The notes beneath the pieces are model-generated. The model was not told the origin of the DNA. It did no database searches and worked only from the letters and a program-made list of their open reading frames with translations. Made by a program: the position numbers and the translations under genes. Below are positions 17,618 to 27,114 of a stretch of DNA of 64,000 nucleotides, one piece after another. Source of the DNA: Hyphomicrobiales bacterium. Lineage in GTDB: Bacteria; Pseudomonadota; Alphaproteobacteria; Rhizobiales; Kaistiaceae. Location of the stretch: contig JAFKKF010000011.1 in NCBI GenBank assembly GCA_017305635.1, forward strand, positions 124,001-188,000, read 5' to 3'. How positions within the stretch are numbered: position 1 is the first letter of the stretch; every line of letters begins with the position of its first letter.

Positions 17618-18529
17618 TCAGCTCCGCCTCAGCTTCGGGTCGAGCGCATCGCGGAGCCCGTCGCCGATGAGGTTGATGGCGAGCACCGTGACGAGGATGG
17701 CAAGGCCCGGGAAGGTCACCACCCACCAGGCGCGCAGCACGAACTCGCGCGACTCGGCGAGCATGGTTCCCCATTCCGGGCGCGGCGGCTGGGCGCCCAT
17801 GCCGAGGAAGCCGAGCGCGGCGGCGTCGAGAATGGCGTTGGAGAAGGAAAGCGTCGCCTGCACGATCAGCGGCGCCATGCAGTTGGGCAGGATGGTGCGG
17901 AACATCAGCCGGATCGGCCCGGCGCCGGCGACGCGCGCGGAGACCACGTATTCCTTGCCGCGCTCGGCGAGCACCGAGCCGCGCACCAGCCGGACGAAAT
18001 GCGGCTGCAGCGTCAGGGCGAGCGCGATCACCGCGTTCTCGAGGCCGGGGCCGAGGATCGCCACCATGACGAGGGCGAGCAGCAGGCTCGGGAAGGCGAG
18101 GATGATGTCCATCACCCGCATGATGACGGTATCGATCCAGCCGCGGAAATAGCCGGCGACCAGCCCGAGCACCACGCCGAGAAGAAGGCCGAGCGCCACC
18201 ACCACCACGCCGATCGAGAGCGAGTAGCGCGCGCCATGGATGAGGCGCGAGAGCATGTCGCGCCCGACGGCATCCGTGCCGAGGAGAAAGCGCGCGCTGC
18301 CCCCCTCCGCCCAGGATGGCGGCTGCAGGAAGGCATCGCGGAACTGGGCATCGGGGGCGTAGGGCGCGACGAAATCGGCGAAGACCGCGAGGAAGACGAG
18401 GAGGACGAAGACGGCGAGGCCGATGACCGCCCCACGGTTCTCCGCATAATGCGACCAGAAATCCGCGAGCCGGCCGGGCCGCGCATGGACCTCGGTGCCT
18501 GCCGGATCGCGGAGAGGGATCTCGGCCAT
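17618..18529 (-). CDS. dppC: peptide ABC transporter permease DppC
   Basis: Inner-membrane permease of 303 residues with an N-terminal helix (GLAVFVLLVFLAVFADFVAPY) and five more membrane segments. FLLGTDAVGRDMLSRLIHGAR is the typical DppC/OppC entry, and the EAA loop that contacts the ATPase lies within KEYVVSARVAGAGPIRLMFRTILPN. The start is 3 bp beyond the dppB stop, so the two permeases should be translated together. Confidence 0.93.
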   Translation of the reverse strand: MAEIPLRDPAGTEVHARPGRLADFWSHYAENRGAVIGLAVFVLLVFLAVFADFVAPYAPDAQFRDAFLQPPSWAEGGSARFLLGTDAVGRDMLSRLIHGARYSLSIGVVVVALGLLLGVVLGLVAGYFRGWIDTVIMRVMDIILAFPSLLLALVMVAILGPGLENAVIALALTLQPHFVRLVRGSVLAERGKEYVVSARVAGAGPIRLMFRTILPNCMAPLIVQATLSFSNAILDAAALGFLGMGAQPPRPEWGTMLAESREFVLRAWWVVTFPGLAILVTVLAINLIGDGLRDALDPKLRRS

Positions 18530-18532
18530 CCC

Positions 18533-19543
18533 CTACCCCACGTGCCGGATGCGCGGATTGACCAGGCCATAGACCAGGTCGACCGCGAGGTTCACCGCCA
18601 TCACCACCAGCGCGATGAGGACGAGGCCGCCCTGCACCGCCGGATAGTCGCGCCGCGAGATGGAATCGATCATCCACTTGCCGATGCCCGGCCACGAGAA
18701 GATCGTCTCGGTGAGGATCGCGCCGGTCAGCAGGTAGCCTGTCTGCAGGCCGATCGTCGTCACCACCGGGATCAGCGCGTTGCGCAGCGCATGGATGCCG
18801 ATGACCCGCGACGGCGGCAGCCCCTTCGCGCGGGCGGTGCGCACGTAGTCCTCGTTCAGCACTTCGAGCATGGCCGAACGCGTCTGACGCGCGATGATCG
18901 CGAGCGGGATGGTGCCGAGCACGATCGACGGCAGGATGAGGTGCGAGACCGCCGACTGGAAGGCGCCCTTCTGCCCCGAGATCAGGCTGTCGATCAGCAT
19001 GAAGCCGGTCACCGGCTTGAAGAAATAGGTGAGCCCGATGCGGCCGGACACCGGCGCTATGCCGAGCCAGCCGGCAAAGACGATGATGAGGAGGAGCGCC
19101 CACCAGAAGATCGGCATCGAATAGCCGACGAGCGCGGTGGACATGAGGCCGTGGTCGAGGATCGAGCCGCGCTTCACGGCGGCGATCACGCCAGCCGGAA
19201 TGCCGAGCACGATGGCGATGAGCATGGCGGCCAGCGACAGTTCCACCGTCGCCGGGAAGAGCGCCATGAACTCGCTGAGGACCGGCCTCTTGGTATTGAT
19301 CGACGTGCCGAGATCGCCATGCGCGAGCTGCTCGACATAGACGACGTACTGTTTCCAGATCGGTTGGTCGAAGCCGTATTGGTGGATGAGTTCCTGGTAG
19401 CGTTCGGGCGGCAGGGTGCGCTCACCCGACATCACGTAGATCGGATCGCCGGGCAGGAGGCGGATGAAGATGAACGCGACGAGGCTCACCCCGATGAAGG
19501 TCGGGATGAGGACCGCAACGCGCCTGACCAGGAACCCGAGCAT
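18533..19543 (-). CDS. dppB: peptide ABC transporter permease DppB
   Basis: Inner-membrane permease of 336 residues beginning LGFLVRRVAVLIPTFIGVSL, the standard DppB/OppB start with one helix before the large periplasmic segment. The loop has GDPIYVMSGERTLPPERY, and the EAA-type coupling loop is DYVRTARAKGLPPSRVIG. It follows dppA by 48 bp in the same direction. Confidence 0.93.
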   Translation of the reverse strand: MLGFLVRRVAVLIPTFIGVSLVAFIFIRLLPGDPIYVMSGERTLPPERYQELIHQYGFDQPIWKQYVVYVEQLAHGDLGTSINTKRPVLSEFMALFPATVELSLAAMLIAIVLGIPAGVIAAVKRGSILDHGLMSTALVGYSMPIFWWALLLIIVFAGWLGIAPVSGRIGLTYFFKPVTGFMLIDSLISGQKGAFQSAVSHLILPSIVLGTIPLAIIARQTRSAMLEVLNEDYVRTARAKGLPPSRVIGIHALRNALIPVVTTIGLQTGYLLTGAILTETIFSWPGIGKWMIDSISRRDYPAVQGGLVLIALVVMAVNLAVDLVYGLVNPRIRHVG

Positions 19544-19591
19544 CGAACCGGTCCGCCGCCGCCGGAACCGGTCCGGCAGCGGCGGGCACGA

Positions 19592-21187
19592 CTATTCGGT
19601 GACGTCGACGTTGCCGAACTGATGGTGTCCGAGCGGGTCCATGACGAAGCCCTGGACCTTCTTGGCCATCGGCACCGTAATGACCGAGTGCGCGATGGTC
19701 GCCCACGGCGCCTGGTCCTTGAAGATGGCCTGTGCCTGCTCGTAGAGCTTGGTCCGCTCGGCCTGGTCGCTGATCGTCGCCGCCTTCTTGACGAGGTCGT
19801 CGAACTCCTTGTTGCACCACTCGGCACGGTTGGTGCCGCCGATGCCGTCGCAGCCGAGCAGAACGTTGAGGAAGTTGTCCGGATCGCCATTGTCGCCGGT
19901 CCAGCCCTGGAGCAGCGCCCCGTCGCGGTCCTTCGCGGCGCCACGCTTCAGGTACTCGCCCCACTCGTAGCTGACGATCTCGGCGGTGACGCCGACCTTG
20001 GCGAAATCCGCCTGGATCAGCTCGGCCATGCGCCGGGCATTGGGATTGTAGGGGCGCTGCACCGGCATCGCCCAGACCTTCATCTTGAGGTCCTTCACGC
20101 CGGCCTCGTCGAGGAGCTTCTTGGCGCCGTCCGGATCATAGGGATCGTCGACGGTGTCCTGCCTGTAGCTCCACATGGTCGGCGGGATCGGGTTCTTGGC
20201 GGCGACGCCGGTGCCCTGGAAGACCGCGTCGATGATCGCCTGCTTGTTGATCGCCATGTTGAGCGCCTTGCGGACGCGCGCGTCGTCGAAGGGCTTCTGC
20301 AGGGTGTTATAGGCGAGGTAGCCGACGTTGAGGCCTTCCTGCTGCATGACGGTCAGCGAGGCATCCGACTTCAGCGCCTCGATATCGGCCGGGTTCGGGT
20401 ACGGGATGACGTCGCACTCGCCCGCCTTCAGCTTCTGCACGCGCACGGCTGCGTCCGGCGTGACCGCGATGACGAGATCGTCGAGCTTCGGCTTGCCGGC
20501 CCAGTAGTCCGGATTGGCCTTGTAGCGGGCGACGGCGTCCTTCTGGTAGTCGACATAGATGAAGGGGCCGGTGCCGACGGGCTTCTGGTTGAAGTCGTCC
20601 ATGTGGCCGTCCTTGGCCAGCTGGTCGGCATATTCCTTGGAGACGATCGAGGCGAAGTCCATCGCGAGGTTCGCCAGCATCGGCGCGTTCGGCGACTTCA
20701 GCGTCAGCTTGACGGTATAGTCGTCGACCTTGGTCCAGCTCTTGACCAGGTCGGGCATGGACATGCCGACGTAATATTCCCAGTTGCCGCCGGCATAGTT
20801 GTACCAGGGATTGTCCTTGTTGCCCTGGCGGTCGAAGCTGAAGATCACGTCATCGGCGTTGAGGTCCCGCGTCGGCGTGAAGAAATCGGTGGTGTGGAAC
20901 TTCACGCCCTTGCGCAGGTGGAACGTGTATTCGAGTCCGTCCGGCGAGATTTCCCAGCTTTCGGCGAGGCCGGGCTGGGTCTTGGTCGTGCCGGGCGTGA
21001 ACTCGACCAGGCGGTTGAACACCGGCTGGGACGAGAAGTCGAATGTCGTGCCGGCGGTGTAGAGCGCCGGATCCCAGCCCTCCGGGCTGCCCTCGGCGCA
21101 ATAGACCAGGCCCTTCGCCTCGGCCGCGCCGAGCGCCACGCCAAGCGCGAGGGCCGTCGTTGCCATCAGATACGCAAAACGTTTCAT
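19592..21187 (-). CDS. dppA: peptide ABC transporter periplasmic binding protein DppA
   Basis: SBP_bac_5 family ligand-binding protein of 531 residues. The signal peptide (KRFAYLMATTALALGVALG) ends at AEA, followed by the mature start KGLVYCAEGSPEGWDPALYT. That opening is the family signature of DppA-like proteins, and YAGGNWEYYVGM and PYNPNARRMAELIQADFAKVG follow. ATG 21187 has GGAGG nine bases upstream. It delivers di- or oligopeptides, possibly other ligands such as haem or glutathione, to DppBC. A 153-bp gap separates it from the upstream SDR gene, so it probably has its own promoter. Confidence 0.93.
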   Translation of the reverse strand: MKRFAYLMATTALALGVALGAAEAKGLVYCAEGSPEGWDPALYTAGTTFDFSSQPVFNRLVEFTPGTTKTQPGLAESWEISPDGLEYTFHLRKGVKFHTTDFFTPTRDLNADDVIFSFDRQGNKDNPWYNYAGGNWEYYVGMSMPDLVKSWTKVDDYTVKLTLKSPNAPMLANLAMDFASIVSKEYADQLAKDGHMDDFNQKPVGTGPFIYVDYQKDAVARYKANPDYWAGKPKLDDLVIAVTPDAAVRVQKLKAGECDVIPYPNPADIEALKSDASLTVMQQEGLNVGYLAYNTLQKPFDDARVRKALNMAINKQAIIDAVFQGTGVAAKNPIPPTMWSYRQDTVDDPYDPDGAKKLLDEAGVKDLKMKVWAMPVQRPYNPNARRMAELIQADFAKVGVTAEIVSYEWGEYLKRGAAKDRDGALLQGWTGDNGDPDNFLNVLLGCDGIGGTNRAEWCNKEFDDLVKKAATISDQAERTKLYEQAQAIFKDQAPWATIAHSVITVPMAKKVQGFVMDPLGHHQFGNVDVTE

Positions 21188-21340
21188 GAAAGGAGACCTC
21201 CAGCGGAGCCGCTTGTCGCAGCGTTGATTTTTCCCAGATCGGCGCCTGCGCCCGGAAAGGCACGAGGGCCGGAAAGGTGACGGATAGTCGATCCGCCAGC
21301 CCGGCCTTTGCAAGCTGAAAGTTGTAGGACTGCCCTTGGC

Positions 21341-22087
21341 TCAACGCCCGCCGGTCACGTCGACGACCGCGCCGGCGACGTAGGACGACTTGTCGCCGAG
21401 CAGCCAGACGACGGCTTCCGCGACCTCTTCCGCCGTCCCCGGACGGCCGAGCGGCGTGGTGGCGCCGATCTGGTGGGGCCGGTCCGGCGCGCCGCCGCTC
21501 GCATGGATGTCGGTGAGGATGACGCCCGGGCGCACCGCCGAGACGCGGATTCCGTCCGGACCGACCTCGCGCGACAGGCCGAGCGTCAGCGTCTCGATGG
21601 CGCCCTTGCCCGCGGCATAGTCGACATAGGTATTGGGGGCGCCGAGCTTCACCGCCGCCGAGGAGATGTTGACCAGCGAACCGCCACGGCCACCGCGGCC
21701 CTTGGCCATGCGCCGCACCGCCTCGCGGGCGACGAGGAAGGCACCCGTCACGTTGATGTCGACGATGCGCTTGATGCGCTCGTAGTCCATGTCGGCGAGT
21801 TTCGCCGTCACCCCGACGATGCCGGCATTGTTGACCACCCCGTCGATCGGGCCGAAGGCCTTGGTGGCGGCGTCGAACAGCGCGATGATGTCCTTCTCGA
21901 CCGAGGCGTCGCTCTTCACGGCCAGCGCCTTGCCGCCCGCCGCCTCGACCGCCGCGGCCGTTTCCTTTGCCGCCTTCTCGTTGCCGATATAGCTGAACGT
22001 GACGGACCAGCCCTCCTTGCCCGCAAGCCGTGCGGTGGCCGCGCCGATGCCCCGGCTGCCGCCGGTGATCACGATCGATCTTGTCAT
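21341..22087 (-). CDS. SDR family oxidoreductase
   Basis: Classical short-chain dehydrogenase of 248 residues: TGGSRGIG at residues 8-15, VNNAGI near 87-92, catalytic serine in NISSAAV, then YVDYAAGKGA where the YxxxK motif reads Y-A-A-G-K, and a C-terminal VAGAVVDVTGGR. The length and the GGSRGIG opening match glucose-dehydrogenase or 3-oxoacyl-reductase-like annotations, so substrate is unknown. The start at 22087 follows an A-rich stretch rather than a strong Shine-Dalgarno. It lies between the cysteine-hydrolase gene and the dpp operon on the same strand. Confidence 0.88.
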   Translation of the reverse strand: MTRSIVITGGSRGIGAATARLAGKEGWSVTFSYIGNEKAAKETAAAVEAAGGKALAVKSDASVEKDIIALFDAATKAFGPIDGVVNNAGIVGVTAKLADMDYERIKRIVDINVTGAFLVAREAVRRMAKGRGGRGGSLVNISSAAVKLGAPNTYVDYAAGKGAIETLTLGLSREVGPDGIRVSAVRPGVILTDIHASGGAPDRPHQIGATTPLGRPGTAEEVAEAVVWLLGDKSSYVAGAVVDVTGGR

Positions 22088-22216
22088 TCTTTTTTCTTTC
22101 GAGATGGAGCCCAAGGCGAGGCGCCGACCATACCATATCGGCTGCGATCGCAAACCTTGCGGCGCCGCATCTCCCGGAGAATGGCGACGCCGCGTACGGC
22201 GCCGCCGGAGGAAGCG

Positions 22217-23014
22217 TCAGGCGTTCTGGGAGAGCAGCTTGACGAAGGTGTCGGACGAGATAACCGGCGCGAAGAAGTTGTTGATGCGCTCGAAGGCCGC
22301 CTTGGCCTGCTCGGGCTTTTGCGTCGCCGTGGCGTCGCCGATGACGATCGGCAGGTAGCCCCAATCGCGCGCCGCGCGCGCATTGCCCTCGATGCACCAG
22401 TCGAGATGGATGCCGGTGAGCACGATCACCTGGATGCGCTTCCGCGCCAGCTCGAGCGGGAAGTCGGTGCCTACGAAGGCGGTCTGCAGCGCCTTCTCGA
22501 AGAGGTGGTTGTCGCCCGGCTGGAACTTCGCCTGCAGCTCCTCGACGATCTCGTTGTCCCAGGCGATCTTGTCGGCCGGCCAGTTGAGACCCTCGACCCA
22601 GCTCTCGTATTGCACCTTGTCGAAGATGCTCTGCGGATAGTCCTGCCGGAAGACCGAATAGCCGACCCAGTTGAAGGAGGTGAAGTTCGCCGCCTTGCGC
22701 GCCGCATCCACCACCTTGATCGTCGCTTCGAGGCTGCCGCGGGCGCGATGGTTCTCGGCCGCCTGCGCGCCGCCGGCATCATAGAGCGACTTCGACTGGC
22801 TGACCGAGACATAGGCCGCGGGCAGCTTCAGGATCTCGGCGAGGTCGAGCTTCTTCCACTGGGGCGCGAGCTCGGGAATATCGTCCACCGTCGCCGAATA
22901 GGCCGAGGTCGGGAACGCCGCGGCACCCGCCACCGCGGCGAGGCCGAGGGCCGCTCCGCCGGTGAGCAATTCGCGGCGGGAAGTACCACTCGTCGGTTCC
23001 GTCTCGTTGGCCAT
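22217..23014 (-). CDS. Tat-exported isochorismatase-like cysteine hydrolase
   Basis: The 265-residue protein begins with a twin-arginine signal (TSRRELLTGGAALGLAAVAG), so a folded periplasmic protein is expected. The hydrolase core keeps the nucleophile C207 in TGIHLDWCIEGNARAARDWGY and the supporting lysine K174. The usual catalytic Asp of the first strand (IDxQ) is not apparent: the equivalent reads VSVSQ around residues 69-73. It may thus be catalytically altered or use another acid. Relatives hydrolyse cyclic or N-carbamoyl amides and vinyl ethers. It follows the creatininase gene after a terminator-like hairpin. Confidence 0.78.
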   Translation of the reverse strand: MANETEPTSGTSRRELLTGGAALGLAAVAGAAAFPTSAYSATVDDIPELAPQWKKLDLAEILKLPAAYVSVSQSKSLYDAGGAQAAENHRARGSLEATIKVVDAARKAANFTSFNWVGYSVFRQDYPQSIFDKVQYESWVEGLNWPADKIAWDNEIVEELQAKFQPGDNHLFEKALQTAFVGTDFPLELARKRIQVIVLTGIHLDWCIEGNARAARDWGYLPIVIGDATATQKPEQAKAAFERINNFFAPVISSDTFVKLLSQNA

Positions 23015-23140
23015 GATTCAATCTCCTTTGTGAGCTCGTCCTGAGCCCGCAAAGGGTGCGACCGAATACACGACTCGCTCAATCGAGATGCATCGCGTTT
23101 TGCCGGCGAAGATGAGATCGGTCTTTTCCGGTTTCGTCCC

Positions 23141-23168
23141 GGGCTGGCATCGGATTCCTTGCCAGCCC
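23141..23168 (-). terminator. hairpin after the creatininase gene
   Basis: An 8-bp perfect stem GGGCTGGC/GCCAGCCC with a 12-nt loop lies 6 bp beyond the creatininase stop codon. It probably ends or attenuates transcription before the cysteine-hydrolase gene. Confidence 0.5.
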
Positions 23169-23174
23169 TTGGCG

Positions 23175-23972
23175 CTACGAACGCCAGAGGCGGGACGTCT
23201 CGAACGCGTTCACGTCGCGGCAGAGATCGACGAAGGCGGCCGCCTGGAAGTCGAGCACGGCGCTGCCCTTCTCGGCCGTTGCCGCGGCGGCATTGCCGAC
23301 GGCACCCTGCGGATTGAGGTCCTGCGCCTTCCAGCCGAACTGCGCCGACCCATGGGCCCTCAGATGCTTGAACTCTTCGATGAACTGCAGCTGGGTCGAG
23401 CGGAAGTCCTCGGCCTTGTCCATCTTCACGAGGTCGGGGCGGAGGTGCAGCATCAGCGAGGTCTCCATCTCGCCGCCATGGATGCCGTACCTGCCTTCCT
23501 CCGGTCCCTGCGCCCCATCGGGCAGGCCGAAGCGCGACCATGCCGTGCCGACCACCAGCATGTCGTGGCGCACGCGCAGCTCGCGCGCGACGATGTCGAC
23601 CATCGGCACGTTGCCGCCATGCGAATTGACGATGATCATCTTCTCGACGCCGGCACGATGCACGCTGTCGCCGATGTCGAGCCAGAGCTTGGTCGTCGAT
23701 TCCCAGGTGCCGGTGAGCGTGCCGGGCGAGGATATATGCTCGTTCGACTTGCCCACCGCCTGCACCGGCAGGAATGTCACCGGCAGGTCGGAAGGGAGGA
23801 GCTCGATCGTGCGCGCGATCATGCCCTCCGCAATCGCCGTATCGGTATAGACCGGCAGGTGCGGCCCATGCTGCTCGATGGCGGCGACGGGGAGCACCGC
23901 GATCCACCTCGCCGTGTCGCCGTCGGCGAAATCGCGGGTGGTCATCTCATGCCAGAAGCGGCGCGGCAGCAT
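23175..23972 (-). CDS. creatininase family amidohydrolase
   Basis: A metal-dependent amide-ring hydrolase of 265 residues. Likely metal ligands are E33 and H35 in AAIEQHGPHLP, D44, H118 in IVNSHGGN and E168 in IHGGEMETS, which is the full creatininase set. Family members open creatinine, formamide-type rings (ArfB, MftE) or 3-oxo lactams, so the substrate remains open. The start is embedded in the stop of the upstream antitoxin gene (TAATG), meaning it may be translated by re-initiation after BrnA. Confidence 0.88.
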   Translation of the reverse strand: MLPRRFWHEMTTRDFADGDTARWIAVLPVAAIEQHGPHLPVYTDTAIAEGMIARTIELLPSDLPVTFLPVQAVGKSNEHISSPGTLTGTWESTTKLWLDIGDSVHRAGVEKMIIVNSHGGNVPMVDIVARELRVRHDMLVVGTAWSRFGLPDGAQGPEEGRYGIHGGEMETSLMLHLRPDLVKMDKAEDFRSTQLQFIEEFKHLRAHGSAQFGWKAQDLNPQGAVGNAAAATAEKGSAVLDFQAAAFVDLCRDVNAFETSRLWRS

Positions 23973-24259
23973 TACTTCAGCCCCACGGCCTTGCGCAGCG
24001 CCGCGTTAGCCCGGCTTTGCCAGCCCGGCCCGCTCTCGCGCAGCCGCTCGAGCACGTCCGGATCGAGCCGCAGCGAGACCAGCTTCTTCACCGGCGCCTT
24101 CTGCGCGCCACGCGCCTTGCGGATCTTCTCGGCCAGCTCCGGGAACATTTCGCGGAACGGTCGGGCGTTCTTGAAATCCTCCCGCGTCCATTCGTGATGT
24201 TCCGACACCTCCGCGAGGTCGGCGTCCGTGTAGCCTCTATCTTTCTTCTTCGCCTTCAT
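23972..24259 (-). CDS. brnA: BrnA family antitoxin
   Basis: This 95-residue protein has a Lys-rich start (KAKKKDRGYTDADLAEV), an acidic middle and a ribbon-helix-helix-like end with LVSLRLDPDVLERLRESG. This is the BrnA pattern: a DNA-binding antitoxin that neutralises BrnT and represses the pair. I start it at 24259, where GGAGG lies five bases upstream; the 21 residues before it in frame are not family-like. Its start overlaps the toxin gene end by 23 bp, and its stop overlaps the creatininase start by one base. Confidence 0.85.
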   Translation of the reverse strand: MKAKKKDRGYTDADLAEVSEHHEWTREDFKNARPFREMFPELAEKIRKARGAQKAPVKKLVSLRLDPDVLERLRESGPGWQSRANAALRKAVGLK

Positions 24260-24521
24260 AGAGCCTCCTCTCCCGGCTGTCGGCTGGCCGCATGCTGATG
24301 ATCGAGATTGCTTCGGTTCCAAGCGGCGCGAAGATCACGACGATCAGACGGCCCTCGAACACGCCGATCGACTTGAAGCGCGCTTCTCTTCGTGACCCGG
24401 CATAGGTCGGGGCGGTTACCGCATCATCCCAGTCGAAGTCAGCCTCAACATGGGCGAAGTCGTATCCATGCTTTGCGAGGTTGGCCAGCCGTTTGGCCTC
24501 GTCCCACACAAATACGGTCAT
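24237..24521 (-). CDS. brnT: BrnT family toxin
   Basis: A 94-residue RelE-fold ribonuclease toxin. The N-terminal VWDEAKRLANLAKHGYDF is the defining BrnT motif, and the end ISIISMRPADSRERRLYE carries the conserved C-terminal Arg/Glu/Tyr block. It is first in the operon with brnA, in the usual toxin-first order, and is presumably repressed by the BrnT-BrnA complex. Known BrnT acts on RNA and slows translation under stress. Confidence 0.87.
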   Translation of the reverse strand: MTVFVWDEAKRLANLAKHGYDFAHVEADFDWDDAVTAPTYAGSRREARFKSIGVFEGRLIVVIFAPLGTEAISIISMRPADSRERRLYEGEEER

Positions 24522-24561
24522 CGGTCGCCAATCTCAAGCAAATTGTATCTACAGCACATGC

Positions 24562-24951
24562 CTATCCCGCCCCGGCCGCCACGACCTCCACCTCCACGAG
24601 GAATTCCGGCCTGGTGAAGCCCGATACGATCATCAGGGTCGAGGCCGGCGGCGGGGAGCCGACCATCCGGTCGCGCACCGCCATGTAGCCCTGCATGTGC
24701 TCGCGCGCGGTGACGTAGGCGTTGATCCGCACGATGTCGGCGAGCGTCAGGTCCGCCTCGCCGAGGATCGCCGCGACGTTCTGGAAGCACTGCTCGGCCT
24801 GGCGCTCCACGCCGTCCGGAATGCTGCCGTCCGGCAGCGCGCCGAGCTGGCCCGAGCAGAAGACGAGCCGCGAGCCCGGCGCCACCTCTACGCCATGGCT
24901 GTAGCGGGCGAAGGGAGCGCGGATCGTTGGCGGATTCAGGGTCTTGATCAT
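24562..24951 (-). CDS. RidA family (YjgF) protein
   Basis: The 129-residue protein has the Rid fold with conserved pieces LVFCSGQLG, QCFQNVAAIL and RINAYVTAREHMQGY. The RidA arginine that binds imine substrates would be in the C-terminal PAS-TLMIVSGFTRPEFLVEVE block, where canonical RidA has R105; here the equivalent arginine is not obvious. Function could therefore be one of the Rid1-7 subfamilies found with catabolic operons rather than housekeeping enamine deaminase. It is divergent from the NMT1-type ABC transporter and follows brnT by 40 bp. Confidence 0.85.
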   Translation of the reverse strand: MIKTLNPPTIRAPFARYSHGVEVAPGSRLVFCSGQLGALPDGSIPDGVERQAEQCFQNVAAILGEADLTLADIVRINAYVTAREHMQGYMAVRDRMVGSPPPASTLMIVSGFTRPEFLVEVEVVAAGAG

Positions 24952-25188
24952 GCTGCGGGATTCCGGCGCCGTGGATCGCCCACGCTACGATCGGCACCCG
25001 GTGCCGACAAGCCAGAGTGGCGGGATGGCGACCATTCGCCGGCGCCGCTTTCTTGTGCACCTGCCATGGCCTACATTCCGCCCCGAAGACCGCGGGCGCG
25101 CATCCGACAGGCAGCCGGCGGCTGCGCTCATGGCATGTCTCTTGCGACTTTTGCGCCACTTCCGAAACGAAGAACGGAGAAAATCCCG

Positions 25189-26187
25189 ATGAGCCTACGT
25201 CTTGCAACCGTCGCGGGCCTTGCCGCCGGCGCGCTGCTCACTGCTGCGGCACCGGCCTTCGCCCTCGACGAAGTCACCTTCGGCACCAATTGGGTGGCCG
25301 AGCCGGAGCATGGCGGCTTCTACCAGGCGGTGGTCGACGGCACCTATGAGAAATACGGCCTCAAGGTCACCATCGTCCCCAAGGCCGACCAGGCGATGCT
25401 GCTCGGCGGCAAGATCCAGTTCTACATGCAGGGCAACCTCCTCGGCACCTTCTCGGCGGCCGAGCAGGACGTCCCGGTGGTGGAGGTCGCGGCCATCTTC
25501 CAGAAGGACCCGCAGATCATCATGGCCCATCCCGAGAGCGGCCTGAAGGAATTCGGCGACCTCGGCAAGCTCAAGTCGCTCTTCGTCGGCGACGACCTCT
25601 ACGTCACCGGCTACCGCTGGATGATGTCGGCCTATCCCTCGATCAAGGGCGAGCAGCGCAAGCCCTACAACTATTCGGTCGCGCCCTTCCTTGCCGACAA
25701 GGATTCGGGCCAGCAGGGCTACGTCACTTCCGAGCCCTATTCGGTGAAGAAGGAAGGCGGCTTCGAGCCCACCGTCTTCCTCATGGCCGATGCCGGCTAC
25801 TCGACCACCTCGACCATGATCGAGGGGATGCAGGACTACGTGAAGGCCAATCCCGACGTCACCAAGCGCTTCGTCGAGGCCTCGATCATCGGCTGGTACA
25901 ACTACATGTACGGTGACAACAAGGCCGCCAACGACTTCATCAAGAAGGAGAATCCGGACATGACGGATGAGCTCATCGCCTTCTCGATCAAGCAGATGAA
26001 GGACTACGGCCTGCTGGTCTCGGGCGATTCGGAGAAGGGCGGCATCGGCTGCTTCACCGACGCGCGCGTGAAGGACTTCTACGACAAGATGGTGAAGGCC
26101 GGGGTGGTCAAGGCCGATCTCGACCTGTCGAAGGTCTACACCACCGAATATGTCTGCAAGGGCCTCGGCACCGACCTGGTGAAGTAG
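25189..26187 (+). CDS. NMT1/THI5-type ABC transporter substrate-binding protein
   Basis: Periplasmic ligand-binding protein of 332 residues. A signal peptide (SLRLATVAGLAAGALLTAAAPAFA) precedes DEVTFGTNWVAEPEHGGFYQAVVDGTYEKYGL. That opening is characteristic of the NMT1/THI5 group, which binds hydroxymethylpyrimidine-like, aliphatic-sulfonate or riboflavin-type small molecules. ATG 25189 with GGAGA upstream fixes the start; the same frame remains open back to 24481 without protein-like content. It is the first gene of the plus-strand catabolic operon. The 237-bp gap to ridA should hold divergent promoters. Confidence 0.9.
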   Translation: MSLRLATVAGLAAGALLTAAAPAFALDEVTFGTNWVAEPEHGGFYQAVVDGTYEKYGLKVTIVPKADQAMLLGGKIQFYMQGNLLGTFSAAEQDVPVVEVAAIFQKDPQIIMAHPESGLKEFGDLGKLKSLFVGDDLYVTGYRWMMSAYPSIKGEQRKPYNYSVAPFLADKDSGQQGYVTSEPYSVKKEGGFEPTVFLMADAGYSTTSTMIEGMQDYVKANPDVTKRFVEASIIGWYNYMYGDNKAANDFIKKENPDMTDELIAFSIKQMKDYGLLVSGDSEKGGIGCFTDARVKDFYDKMVKAGVVKADLDLSKVYTTEYVCKGLGTDLVK

Positions 26188-26202
26188 CCTTTCGCCGAAA
26201 CG

Positions 26203-26227
26203 GGCCGGCGCGGGCGACGCGCCGGCC
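26203..26227 (+). terminator. strong hairpin between binding-protein and ATPase genes
   Basis: A perfect 10-bp stem GGCCGGCGCG/CGCGCCGGCC with loop GGCGA starts 15 bp after the binding-protein stop. No T-run follows, so it is more likely a 3'-end stabiliser or partial terminator. Such a hairpin would let the periplasmic protein be made in excess over the ATPase and permease. Confidence 0.5.
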
Positions 26228-26280
26228 ATCCTGGGGCCACGGGTCCCGCGCCGGTCTCCTGGCGGTAAACGGAGCAGGGT

Positions 26281-27110
<830 letters not shown>

Positions 27111-27114
<4 letters not shown>

